Assembly (NCBI GenBank): GCA_002343075.1
Contig: DDRH01000014.1
Span: 48,625-101,567 of the forward strand
Direction of reading: 5' to 3'
DNA: 52,943 bases
DNA from: Phycisphaerales bacterium UBA2421
Lineage (GTDB): Bacteria; Planctomycetota; Phycisphaerae; Tepidisphaerales; Tepidisphaeraceae
Shown here: piece by piece, positions 1 to 9,500 of the stretch
How positions within the stretch are numbered: position 1 is the first letter of the stretch
Layout of the letters: each line of letters starts with the position of its first letter
Notes under the pieces: model-generated
The model's database searches: none
Told to the model about the DNA's origin: nothing
The model's input: only the letters and a program-made list of their open reading frames with translations
Translations under genes and position numbers: made by a program

Positions 1-1065
1 CCATGGCAGGCCAGTCGCAAGCCACATAAAGCAGAATCCCACCGCCAGCCTGGCAAAACCGAGGATGTTTCCCCGAAACATCGGAATCAGCGCCAGCGCC
101 GGCATGACCAGCAATATCTGGCCCTTCAATCCCAGCGACGCGCCCCACACAATCCCCGCCCAGCCCCACTTCCCGATGGCGGCGAAACCCATGCCCGCGA
201 TCACGAATGGCAAAATCCAAGTATCCCACTGCACAAATGCGTGCGAGTCGATGATCACCGCTGGGTTCAGCCATAAAACCACCGCTGCCAGAAGCGCGAT
301 CATCCACGCGGGGTCGTGCGGCTGGAAGATGGAGCGGGAACGCGTGCGTAATGCCGGCAATTCGATCCCGGCTGCCAGCAGGACGGCATCACATCGTCTA
401 CGCCAGATGAGAACGGCCGTAAACATCGCAATCGCAGAAAGTCCGGCCACCGCTGTATTGAGGTGCATGAGTGGCCAGGCAAACTCATTGCGATATTCAG
501 TGGTGCCAGGGTAAAGATCCAGGGTGTGTTTCACCCAAGCTGACATGATGAGCAACCGCAGCGGGGAGTAGTCAAGGCCGTAAGTTAGCTCGGTAGGCCT
601 CCGTCGCTCGGCTCGTTCGGCAACACTGTCGTAAAATGCGAGATATCCGGCCCAATACTCCGCCCAGGTAATCGACCGCCTAGAGCCGGTTGTGGCGTCG
701 GTTGTCACACGGGAATCTTCCCGGTTCCGGGACGCGAAGAGTTTGGAGATCAATCCATCGAGCTTGCCCGGCATCGGTAGACCGGCATTCTCACGCGCCA
801 GGTTGACCACACTCTTGCCGTGCCCGAAGCCGTTGTGAATGTCCCACCACATTCGCAAGTCTTCCGTAGCAGCAAAGACCGTATTGCGGCCCACAACCCC
901 AACGTAGCCCGCAGCTACTGTCAGCAGCAGCGATGCGAGCACAATCAGACGACGAAATAGCGGCTTTCCGCCCAGTTGTCGTCGCAGGGGCCGAGCCGGC
1001 GGCGCGCGCAGGGCGCTCTCGATGGCGTGATCGGCAGAAGGTGGCGTGGGGGTGGCCTGCTTCAC
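1..1065 (-). CDS. GT-C-type multi-pass membrane glycosyltransferase-like protein, C-terminus cut by window edge
   Basis: The leftward frame stays open from a GTG at 1065 to the window edge (about 355 codons), so the gene is partial. An in-frame TGA lies 18 nt upstream of the GTG, which makes this the earliest possible start. The product has a short basic cytosolic N-terminus, a membrane segment near residues 40-60, then a long non-membrane loop, followed by several hydrophobic segments. A loop motif reading NPAVIIDSHAFVQWDTW resembles the lumenal loops of ALG6/ALG8-like and related polyprenyl-phosphate-sugar-dependent GT-C transferases. The role would be transfer of a lipid-linked sugar on the outer face of the membrane. 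That function is inferred from topology and this motif only; the acceptor is unknown. It is divergent from the TolC-like gene at 1153. Confidence 0.7.
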   Translation of the reverse strand, partial: MKQATPTPPSADHAIESALRAPPARPLRRQLGGKPLFRRLIVLASLLLTVAAGYVGVVGRNTVFAATEDLRMWWDIHNGFGHGKSVVNLARENAGLPMPGKLDGLISKLFASRNREDSRVTTDATTGSRRSITWAEYWAGYLAFYDSVAERAERRRPTELTYGLDYSPLRLLIMSAWVKHTLDLYPGTTEYRNEFAWPLMHLNTAVAGLSAIAMFTAVLIWRRRCDAVLLAAGIELPALRTRSRSIFQPHDPAWMIALLAAVVLWLNPAVIIDSHAFVQWDTWILPFVIAGMGFAAIGKWGWAGIVWGASLGLKGQILLVMPALALIPMFRGNILGFARLAVGFCFMWLATGLPW

Positions 1066-1152
1066 AGTGAAAGGATACCTTCACGACTATCAGACGCGGT
1101 TTCAACTCATGATTCAACGGTGCCCGTTCCGGGGTTCGCAAAACGCTAACTG

Positions 1153-3033
1153 TTGGTTACACTCGCGTATTCCTTGAGATACACCAAGTATTGCATTCTG
1201 CTGGCGGTGCTTTCAGGCTGCTCCCCCGACCATTATCGTCGGGACGCCGACGCGCAGGTAGGTCGATTGCTAAAGGATCGAACCGAAAAGTCACTTGGCT
1301 ACACTCCAGAAACTAAGGTGGAAGCGGCTCCGACGTCACAGCCATCGCGCGCTGCGTATTCCAAGCTCCCGGCAACCCCACTAACGCCGGCGGGCGTGCC
1401 ACCGCTTGAACCCATCACCCGCGGGCTGACCGCCGGGGGAAAGCTCGGGCCGGAACTGCTCTTTGATCCCGAACAGGTGTTGCTCAATACCGAAGACCTT
1501 GGTGCCGACACGGCAATCAGCCTGGCCAATGACAGGTTCCGCCTCGGCCCTTCAGTCGATCTGATGGCTGCCGATCAGGCGTTTGGACTTTTTGACTCGC
1601 TGCAATACGCCATCCAGCACAGCCGTAACTACCGTGCCCGTACGGAGGATCTATACCTCGCGGCGCTGAGCGTCACCCTGCAGCGCCATTTGTTCACGCC
1701 GCGCCCGTTCGCCCAGTCAACCGTCAACTACGACGGCGGGCAGCTTGACGCCGACTACCGGTCCGCCTTCAACGTCACCCAGTCTGCAGGTGTTCGCCAG
1801 CAGCTTCCCTACGGTGGCGAAGTGGTTGCCGAGGGGCTGGTCCGGTTTGTGCAGGCGATCAATGACAATAGCGAATCGGGTGAAGATGCGTCGCTCGCCC
1901 TTCGCGCGAGCATCCCGCTGCTCCGCGGCGCCGGCATGGTCAACCTCGAGCCTTTGATCAACTCGGAGCGCCGGCTGGTCTATCAGGTGCGCACGTTCGA
2001 GGAGTTTCGGCGCAGTTTTGTGGTGGACATCGCTTCAGCCTATTTTTCGATCGTCAACGCGCAAAGCCGAATCAATAACAACCTGATTCGTTATACAAAC
2101 GCAGTCAACCTGGTATTGCGACTCGAGGATCTTTACGCCGCCGGACGACAAAACTTTCTGCAGGTGCAACAGGCGCGCCAGCAGCGGCTCGACGCTCAAA
2201 ACCAGCTCATCACGTCGCAGCAGGATTATCAGAATCAGTTGGACGACTTTAAGATTCTCCTCGGCATGCCGGTGGAAACCCGGCTCGATGTGGTCGGCGT
2301 CGCGCTGCTGGTACCTGTGCCGGATTTGCAGAATGTTGACTACATCGCCCTCGCCGAAAAGCATCGACTGTTGCTGCAAACCGCGCGCGATCAGGTGGAC
2401 GACGCGCAGCGCGGTATCGCAGTTGCCCGGAACGGACTGCTTCCGGATCTCGACCTAAGTGCATCCGGCCGAATCACCAACCGCGACAATGAACCCGCAG
2501 CCCGGATTGATAGCCGTACAGCGACCTACTCCGCGGGCGCAACGCTCGACTGGCCGCTCGACCGGCTTCGTGAGCGAAATGACTATCGGGCAGCCCTGAT
2601 CGATTTTGAGCGGGCGCAGCGCAACCTGATTTCCACCCGCGACAACATCGCCGCCGACGTCCGAACCGCCGCCCGGGCGGTCGAATCGGCCCTTTTCACG
2701 CTCGACATCCAGCGGCGCAGCATCGATCTCGCCCAGCGGCGCGTGGAATACTCCAACGAGTTGCTGATTCAGGGAAAAGCCCAGGCGCGCGACGTCACCG
2801 ACTCTCAAAACGCGCTTCTCAACGCCCAGAACAGTTTCGACCGGGCCAAGGCAGACCTTCAGATTCAGATTCTCCGGCTCCTGCGTGACACCGGAACCCT
2901 GCGCGTCGACCCGACCGCGGGCACCCTGGGCACGATCATGAAAGGCCCGATTTTTAGCACGGAAACCACGATTTCTGATGAAACCTGGGTGCCCGGGGAC
3001 GAAGCGAGAAACATTTTGACTCCAACGGGATAG
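1153..3033 (+). CDS. TolC-family outer-membrane efflux lipoprotein
   Basis: 626 aa. The N-terminus has a hydrophobic stretch ending in a lipobox, LSGC at residues 20-23, so the mature protein should be lipidated at Cys23. A Pro/Thr-rich linker runs to about residue 140, then come two outer-membrane-efflux-protein repeats (about 145-600) rich in long amphipathic helices, for example the segments around ARQQRLDAQNQ and YRAALIDFERAQRNL. Family members are usually 400-500 aa; the extra length is the N-terminal linker and a 40-residue tail. The start is uncertain: TTG at 1153 or TTG at 1174, the latter giving a more typical signal peptide. It lies 16 nt upstream of a HlyD-type adaptor, so the two probably form the outer-membrane and periplasmic parts of one export machine. 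Function as an efflux or secretion channel follows from the family. Confidence 0.88.
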   Translation: MVTLAYSLRYTKYCILLAVLSGCSPDHYRRDADAQVGRLLKDRTEKSLGYTPETKVEAAPTSQPSRAAYSKLPATPLTPAGVPPLEPITRGLTAGGKLGPELLFDPEQVLLNTEDLGADTAISLANDRFRLGPSVDLMAADQAFGLFDSLQYAIQHSRNYRARTEDLYLAALSVTLQRHLFTPRPFAQSTVNYDGGQLDADYRSAFNVTQSAGVRQQLPYGGEVVAEGLVRFVQAINDNSESGEDASLALRASIPLLRGAGMVNLEPLINSERRLVYQVRTFEEFRRSFVVDIASAYFSIVNAQSRINNNLIRYTNAVNLVLRLEDLYAAGRQNFLQVQQARQQRLDAQNQLITSQQDYQNQLDDFKILLGMPVETRLDVVGVALLVPVPDLQNVDYIALAEKHRLLLQTARDQVDDAQRGIAVARNGLLPDLDLSASGRITNRDNEPAARIDSRTATYSAGATLDWPLDRLRERNDYRAALIDFERAQRNLISTRDNIAADVRTAARAVESALFTLDIQRRSIDLAQRRVEYSNELLIQGKAQARDVTDSQNALLNAQNSFDRAKADLQIQILRLLRDTGTLRVDPTAGTLGTIMKGPIFSTETTISDETWVPGDEARNILTPTG

Positions 3034-3049
3034 AATACGCACAGGCTCT

Positions 3050-4906
3050 ATGACTCAAATTGCGATCTCCACCCATTCTCGCCTTCAGAGGCGGCTCATG
3101 CCTTGGGGCATTACCGCTGCGATTATCGTCGTTTTGCTGATCGCCGCGGCGCTTTTGGCGCGCGGGCGTGGCTCGTCAGGGGGGCCGGTTTCGGCGCAGT
3201 ATCATCGGGTCGCCCCGATGGACCTGGAAGTGAAGTTCATCAAAGATGGTGAGTTACAGGCCGTCAACAATCTGGAGATTGCCAGCGAGGTGGAAGGCCA
3301 GACGGTTGTGCAGACGATCGTGAAAGAAGGGGCCACCGTCAAGCGCGGCGATGTCCTGGTCACACTCGATTCGGCCAGCATCCGGCAGAAGATTGAAGAC
3401 ACGACCATCGAGATCCAAAAAGCCGACGCCGATCTGACCAACGCGCGTGAGTTGAAGGACATTCAGGAGAGCAAGAACGCCGCCGATTTTGAAGCAGCGG
3501 AGGTCTCGCTCGCTCTAGCCGAGCTTGATTTGCGCGATTACGAAGAGGCCGCCTATCCGCAGCAGCTTGCCAACACGCGCACCGATCTAGAAATGGCGGA
3601 GATCGATCTTAAGAACCGCCGGGAAGACCTCGGGCAGACCAGAAATTTGTTTGCCAAGGGTTTTGTCACCGCGGCCGACGTGAAGAAGGCTGAACTTGAG
3701 GTGACCAAGGCGGAAAACGCCGTTTCCAAGGCGCAGACAGCTTTGCGTCGGCTGATGGATTACACACACGCTTCCGACCTCGCCGCCAAGCGCAATGCGC
3801 TGAGCCAGGCCGAGCAAAAGCTTCAGCGGGTGAAGCGAGAGAATGCCGCGCAAATGTCGCAGCGAAATGCCGACGTTAATGCCAAACAGACCAATCTCGC
3901 GATCATCAACCGCAGAATGGACCGGCTGCAGGAACAGCTCGATGCCTGCACAATCAACGCGCCGACCGACGGCATGGTGGTCTACGCCACCAGCAACGAC
4001 CGCAACGCACAGAACCCGATTCAGGAAGGCGCGACCGTCCGCGAGCGCCAGGCAATTCTTCGATTGCCTGACACGACTTCGATGAAGGCGGTCGTCCGCG
4101 CGCAAGAAGCCCAAGTGCCCCGCCTCCGGGAAGGCCAGCGGGCACTTGTGCGGGTAGTGGGCATCGCCGAGCCGATCCCGGCGACACTCAGCAAGATCAG
4201 CATCCTCGCCGACTCCGGCGGGCGCTGGTGGAATCCCGATACCAAGGAGTTTCCGGTTGATCTGGTGCTCGACCGGACAATCGATGGCCTCAAGCCCGGC
4301 ATGGGCGCGATGGTCGAAGTTTTAATCAGTCGCGCAGAGCAGGTGTTGGCGGTGCCGCTGGGTACGATCTACTCTGTGGGAAATCGCACGTTTGTGTTCG
4401 CGCGCCAGGGGAATGAGCACAAACCGATCGAAATCAAAGTGGGCATGACAAGCGAGACGCACGCACAAATCGCCTCCGGGCTGACAGGCGGAGAGGATGT
4501 GCTGCTGCTGGAGAGAGGCCAAGGCCAGCAATTGCTTGAACGCGCCGGTATCAAGATCGAACCCGCAACCCGGCCGTCAGGGTCATTCGATCGCCCGGGG
4601 GCTCTCAATGGCGAGCGGCAAGGCGAGCGAGGCGGCGATCGCGGCGCGCCCGGCGGGGCAAACGGTGATCGACCCCGCCGAAACCGTGGCGAAGGCACCG
4701 GCGGACCCCAGGGTCCCGGCAGCGACCCACAGAACCGCGGTGACACCAACGGCGGCGCCAGCAACGGCTCCGCTAGCGGTACTGAAACTAAGGCAACCGG
4801 GGAAGCAAGCCGCGACCCCGCTGCCACTGGTGATCGCACCGAGCGCCCCCGTCGCCCGCGCCCCGAACCGACAAATGGCGAAGCGCCATCGCCGGCCGGT
4901 AAGTAG
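3050..4906 (+). CDS. HlyD/RND-type periplasmic adaptor (membrane-fusion) protein with long disordered tail
   Basis: 618 aa, ATG at 3050. One N-terminal membrane anchor (about residues 19-38) precedes a biotinyl-lipoyl-like half motif (about 73-115, with EGATVKRGDVLVTLDS), a long coiled-coil hairpin (about 115-290), the second lipoyl half (around NAPTDGMVVYA) and beta-barrel domains to about 500. These parts define the adaptor that bridges an inner-membrane pump and a TolC channel. The last 110 residues are an unusual Gly/Arg/Asn/Pro-rich, probably unstructured tail. The TolC-like gene is immediately upstream, but no ABC or RND pump is adjacent; a methyltransferase follows. The pump is therefore encoded elsewhere. 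Adaptor role is well supported by the domain order; the substrate is unknown. Confidence 0.88.
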   Translation: MTQIAISTHSRLQRRLMPWGITAAIIVVLLIAAALLARGRGSSGGPVSAQYHRVAPMDLEVKFIKDGELQAVNNLEIASEVEGQTVVQTIVKEGATVKRGDVLVTLDSASIRQKIEDTTIEIQKADADLTNARELKDIQESKNAADFEAAEVSLALAELDLRDYEEAAYPQQLANTRTDLEMAEIDLKNRREDLGQTRNLFAKGFVTAADVKKAELEVTKAENAVSKAQTALRRLMDYTHASDLAAKRNALSQAEQKLQRVKRENAAQMSQRNADVNAKQTNLAIINRRMDRLQEQLDACTINAPTDGMVVYATSNDRNAQNPIQEGATVRERQAILRLPDTTSMKAVVRAQEAQVPRLREGQRALVRVVGIAEPIPATLSKISILADSGGRWWNPDTKEFPVDLVLDRTIDGLKPGMGAMVEVLISRAEQVLAVPLGTIYSVGNRTFVFARQGNEHKPIEIKVGMTSETHAQIASGLTGGEDVLLLERGQGQQLLERAGIKIEPATRPSGSFDRPGALNGERQGERGGDRGAPGGANGDRPRRNRGEGTGGPQGPGSDPQNRGDTNGGASNGSASGTETKATGEASRDPAATGDRTERPRRPRPEPTNGEAPSPAGK

Positions 4907-5021
4907 AACGCCGTACAGCGCAGTGCTTTTCGGCTGTGTTGCCTCCGTAGGTACCAGAATTCGCCGAAATTCTAACGCCCCCGCCGTTTCCTTTTTTGGG
5001 TTGCACACTATCGTTACACAT

Positions 5022-5951
5022 GTGAGTAAACCACAACTCGGACGGTTCGTCAGGCCAGTAATCAAGCGAGCCATCAACCCCTTCACTCTCGCTACCGCTG
5101 CGCGACTGCAATGGCAGCGGCAACCTTCCAAGAATCGCCTGGATGATGCCCAGCTCGAGCTTTATTCCAAGGTTCTCCCGGGCGAGTTTCTCCATTACGG
5201 CTATTTTGATGACGTCGATCGACAGCCGGGCGATATCTCGCTGAATGAGATTGTCGAAGCCCAGAAGCGATACACAGAGTTGCTGGTCAATCTAGCCAAC
5301 CCTGACAAGAGCCGGCCCGTACTGGATGTGGGCTGCGGCGTGGGTGGCATGATTCGTCTGCTGCACGACCGCGGGTTTTCGCCAGTCGCGCTCAGCCCGG
5401 CGCGCGGCCAGGTGGCCCACGTTGAAAGCAAGTTTCCCGGCACGCCGACCGTCTGCAGCAAGTTTGAAGACCTCGAAATCGAGGCGCACCGTCAGAAGTA
5501 CGCGACGGTGTTCACGTCCGAGTCGCTGCAATACCTGCGGCTGCCGCGCGCGCTTCCGGTGATGCGCGAGATTCTCATGCCCGGCGGCACTTGGGCCGCC
5601 TGCGACTTCTTCAATCGCACCCCTGGCCATCCTTCCCGACGGCTTCCTGCATGGCCCGATTTCTGTCAGCTCATGAAGGAGCAAGGCTGGACCATCACCT
5701 ATCAGCAGGACATCACGAGCAACATCATTCCCACCCTTCGGTACATTTACATGTGGGCCACGCGGCTCGGCCCGCCGGTCATTCAATACATGCAGCTCAA
5801 GCTGCAGCGAAAGCACCCGGGCTTGCACCATTTGCTCGCGGGCGTCGGCCCGGTGATCGATCAGACCGTTGACGAAAATCTGCAAAACATCTGCCCGACA
5901 CATTTCCGCGAGAACAAGCAATACATGCTGTTTACGCTGCAGCGCGCCTAG
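5022..5951 (+). CDS. Class I SAM-dependent methyltransferase
   Basis: 309 aa from the GTG at 5022 (TTG at 5001 is the alternative). Motif I is clear at residues 100-109 (VLDVGCGVGG), followed by an acidic motif region and later YATVFTSESLQYL, which fits motif II/III of Rossmann-fold methyltransferases. The N-terminal FLHYGYFDD segment and the overall length recall the UbiE/cyclopropane-synthase/tocopherol methyltransferase group, which act on lipids or prenylated small molecules. The same frame is open upstream to about 4497, inside the GC-rich tail of the adaptor gene, but that peptide has no conserved features and is rejected as an extension. It ends 9 nt before the peroxiredoxin-like gene, suggesting co-transcription. 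Substrate unknown. Confidence 0.8.
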   Translation: MSKPQLGRFVRPVIKRAINPFTLATAARLQWQRQPSKNRLDDAQLELYSKVLPGEFLHYGYFDDVDRQPGDISLNEIVEAQKRYTELLVNLANPDKSRPVLDVGCGVGGMIRLLHDRGFSPVALSPARGQVAHVESKFPGTPTVCSKFEDLEIEAHRQKYATVFTSESLQYLRLPRALPVMREILMPGGTWAACDFFNRTPGHPSRRLPAWPDFCQLMKEQGWTITYQQDITSNIIPTLRYIYMWATRLGPPVIQYMQLKLQRKHPGLHHLLAGVGPVIDQTVDENLQNICPTHFRENKQYMLFTLQRA

Positions 5952-5960
5952 AATGGGCGA

Positions 5961-6512
5961 ATGTCACTTATCTCGATGCTTGAGCATCCGATCGAGGGAA
6001 TCAACCTCTCAAGTGCAACTCTTCAAGATGAACTCGGCACCGGGCCGACTCTGGTCGTCTTTCTGCGCCATCTCGGGTGCATCTTCTGCCGTGAGATGGT
6101 GCGCGATGTGCGGAGCGCGATCGAAGCTGATTCGGCCTACCCGCCGGTGTTGTTTTTCTATCAGGGCACCGTGGCAGATGGACGCGAGTTCTTCGCAAGA
6201 TACTTTCCGGGTGCGCGGGCAGTGGCTGACCTCGACCGAAAGTTTTATGCCGCGGCTGGGGTGCGGCAGGCCCCGGTCGTTCAACTCCTCTCGCCCCGGC
6301 TGATGATCAGCGCCGTGCGTGCCACGGTGAAGGGAAACACGCAGCGGATTGGCCGCGTAACTGGCGACCCAATGACCATGCCAGCGGTGATGGTTTTTCA
6401 GCACGGACAGATCATCTGGCAACACGAGTTCAAACACGCCGGCGATCATCCCCAGTTTGCAACGATCCCGGAAATCATCCGGCGAGCGGCATCGCCCGAG
6501 ACGCCGCATTGA
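5961..6512 (+). CDS. Peroxiredoxin-like thioredoxin-fold protein (AhpC/TSA_2, SelL/PRXL2-like)
   Basis: 183 aa. The N-terminal part reads VVFLRHLGCIFC, placing a CxxC motif at Cys40-Cys43 at the end of the first core strand. This arrangement (FLRHxGCxFC) is typical of the AhpC/TSA_2 group that includes selenoprotein L and PRXL2-type proteins, where the two positions are Cys or selenocysteine. Here both codons are ordinary Cys (TGC). The role is probably a thiol-based oxidoreductase in the cytosol; no signal peptide is visible. It starts 9 nt after the methyltransferase stop and ends 9 nt from the stop of the convergent giant surface-protein gene. Fold assignment is good; the physiological partner is unknown. 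Confidence 0.75.
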   Translation: MSLISMLEHPIEGINLSSATLQDELGTGPTLVVFLRHLGCIFCREMVRDVRSAIEADSAYPPVLFFYQGTVADGREFFARYFPGARAVADLDRKFYAAAGVRQAPVVQLLSPRLMISAVRATVKGNTQRIGRVTGDPMTMPAVMVFQHGQIIWQHEFKHAGDHPQFATIPEIIRRAASPETPH

Positions 6513-6521
6513 CACGCATCA

Positions 6522-9500
6522 TCAACGATCGCGCCGGCGCACGCGGCCCACAAGACCGGCGGCCAGCATCGCCATCACGCCAGCCATCCCGGGCTCTGGT
6601 ACCGCCGCTCGAGCAACGTCGGAGGGAAGCGTGAATCCGAAATTAGCTGCCAGCGCAGTAAAGTCATCGAGATTGGTCGCGCCATTGTAGTTGAAGTCGC
6701 CGCTGGTCCACGTCGTAGCCGGTGCGCCAAAGCTTGCAGCGAGGGCGGTGAAGTCGTCCAGATTCACCGAGCCATCGAGGTTGGCATCGCCAGCGAAGGT
6801 GTAGCGAATGAGGACCGACGTGTCGTCGACCATCTGCCCGCTAAACAGATGCGATCCCGCACCGAGCGCGACTGCCGTTTCGCCGTAGCCGAGCGCCGTG
6901 CCGGGAGTGCCAAGCACCGCTTCGCTGATGATGCCCGGGCCGGCCCAGGTTCCACCGGCATATCCGCTGGCAATCGCCGCCTGAACGGTTGCCAGGGGTG
7001 ACGCGTCGGTGTAGTCGTAAACTAAGTCATTCTCTCCGAGATCCAACTGAACATTTCCGGTAAGTGGAACCACTAGCGATGTGACATTGCTCGTGCGATC
7101 GTTGCTGCGCGCACCCGCCACAGCCACCTTTCCCGTTGCAATCGCCAGCCCTCCGCCGCGAACGCGTTCGATCGAGAGCACGCCGTTGCCGGTTTTGGTG
7201 AGCAACTGCCCCGCGGCGACATCGACCGGGCCGGTCTTGAGTGAGCTGCCGATCGTCACATTGGCCAGCGCGCTGGCGGGCACGGAAACCGTCGCCACGC
7301 TGTTGGCACCGCCGATGCTGTAAAGCGCACCCTGCGCCGCAACCCCCATTCCCCGGATCGTCACCGGTTCGGCGGTGAGCGCGCCATTGAGTTCGAGCGC
7401 TGCACCGTCGGCAACAAGCGTCGGCGATTGGGGCGTACCCAATGCGTTGGCATGTGCGGCCCGGAGTGTGCCGGCATTGATGGTGCCAGTACCTGAGAAG
7501 ATATTGTTCCCGCTCAGCACAAGAGTGCCCGGCCCCGCCTTGGTAAACCCGCCGGTGTGCACCACCCCGGCGTAAGTCGTGAGGCTGGCATTGTTGATGA
7601 CATGGGTGAAGCTCCCGCTGAGATTGATACTCCCGGTAAAGGTCAGATCCTGTGAACCGGCGATTGTCCAATAGGTAGCACTGAATGCGAGGCTAACGGT
7701 CGGATTGGAAATCGTCCGGGGCGCGCCGACGGCTAGAATTGTTGGCGTACCGCTGGTCTGTACGGTCTTGATCAAGCCACCGTTGCCGAATGCGGTATCC
7801 GACGCCACTTCCCAGGTAGCGGCCGTCATCTCCACGCCGCCCACGAAACTGTTATTGCCAGCGAGGCGAATCGTGCCGGCGCCCGTTGCGGCATCGGTCA
7901 CCGGCCCGCCGTTACCCCCGATATCGCCGGCAAGAACCAGCGTGCTCCCTGCAGTGCCGGTAAGACCCAGCGGCGAACCATCGAGCATGATGTCTCCGTT
8001 CATTGTAAACGTGCTCGCGGTGGCTACGCCGAATCCCGGAATGGTGGCCGAGTTGCCTGTTGCGATGCGTCCGGAGACGACCAGATCTCGCTCGAAGCTT
8101 GCCGGGCCTACGCCGGCGTAGACGATCCGCGCGGTTGTGTTGCCCGTTCCTACGCCTGCTGGCGAAAGCACGACAGCGGAGGTGTCGCTGCCGAAGGGAC
8201 CATTCCCAGTCGCGGGCACGGCGCTGACAAATGCCGCCGTCCCTCCGGCGATGGTCGTGGTGCCAGTGTAGTCATTCGCGGCACTCAGCGTGGCGACGCC
8301 CGATCCCAGCTTGGTCAGTCCGCCGGAGCCGCGGAGCGCGCCGGCAAATGTGACCGACGCCGGTGCCTGAATGACGAACTCACTCGTTCCCGAATCTAGC
8401 GGCGCGGCGATGCTCGCGCCGTTGACGAGACTGAGAATCGCCCCGCTGTTCACCTTCAATTCACTGGCACCGCCGACGGTCGTGGCGGCGGCAATGGTCA
8501 GCGAGTTAATGGCGGTGTCTGCGTTGATCGTTTGTGTGGTGGTGAGACGCACGTTGTCATCAGTACTGGTGCCGCTGATGATGGCGGTGGCGTGCTCCGT
8601 CGCGATGTCCAGCGGTCGAACGCCGTTCGCGCCGTAGGTGAGCAATGAGTTGGTGGCGGTGTTGAAAGATGCCGTGGCCACGGTGTTTCCGTATGCCCAC
8701 GGAAGAATGCTGACGCTGGTGGTGCCATCCGCCCCGCCGCCGCCGACGAGAGACTGGGGGTTGGCGAAAGTCACGCGCGCCCCCGAAGCACTGCCGAGGC
8801 CCGTACCGCGAACAAACGCCCCGGCACCGACTGCGCGGGCGGTTTCACTGAAGGCGAGCGTGGCGTTTTGGCCGGTTCCCGGCGTTACTGTCAGCAGGCT
8901 TGTGCCCCGGGCAAAATTGGTCGTTCCAAGTTGTTCGCTGCTTGCAGCGGATGAGCTTCCGAAGAAAGTGACCGCTGCGCCGTCAAGCGAGACCGCCGCC
9001 GCATCGTTCACGCGGTTGGTGAGATTAATCGAACCGCTGTTATCGAGCACCAGCGAATCGCGGACACTCAGCGACGATGTGCCTGTCACCGCGCCATTGC
9101 CGGCAAACCCGATCGAGCCGGCAAGGATGTTGGTGGCGCCATTGAAATCGCTGGCAGAAAGCAGATTCAGCCCGCGCGCGCCAGTCTTGTTGAGATCGCC
9201 GGCACCGGAGACCCCGCCACTGAATGTGGTAGTCCCAGTTGTGGTTGCTTCGAACGTCCCACCGCCGGCCAGAAGCGTTATGGCGCGATTGCTTGTCCAT
9301 GCCGTCGTGGTGACCCGAATAGTGCCGCCGTCCAAAGTCACGCCGCCGGAAGTGTTGCCGAAACCGGCGTCGCCTATCTGCCGTAACACGAGCACACCGT
9401 CGTTGACGGTCGTCCCCCCTGTGTATGTGTTGGTGTTCCGCCACAGCGAGACGGTGCCCGGACCGTTCTTCGTCAGCCCTGATGAGCCGGTAATGGGCAG

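Noticed and set aside
4497..5021. Upstream extension of the methyltransferase frame inside the adaptor gene
   Set aside because: It overlaps the adaptor's coding tail, reads as low-complexity Ala/Pro-rich peptide and has no methyltransferase features; the GC-rich composition keeps this frame open.
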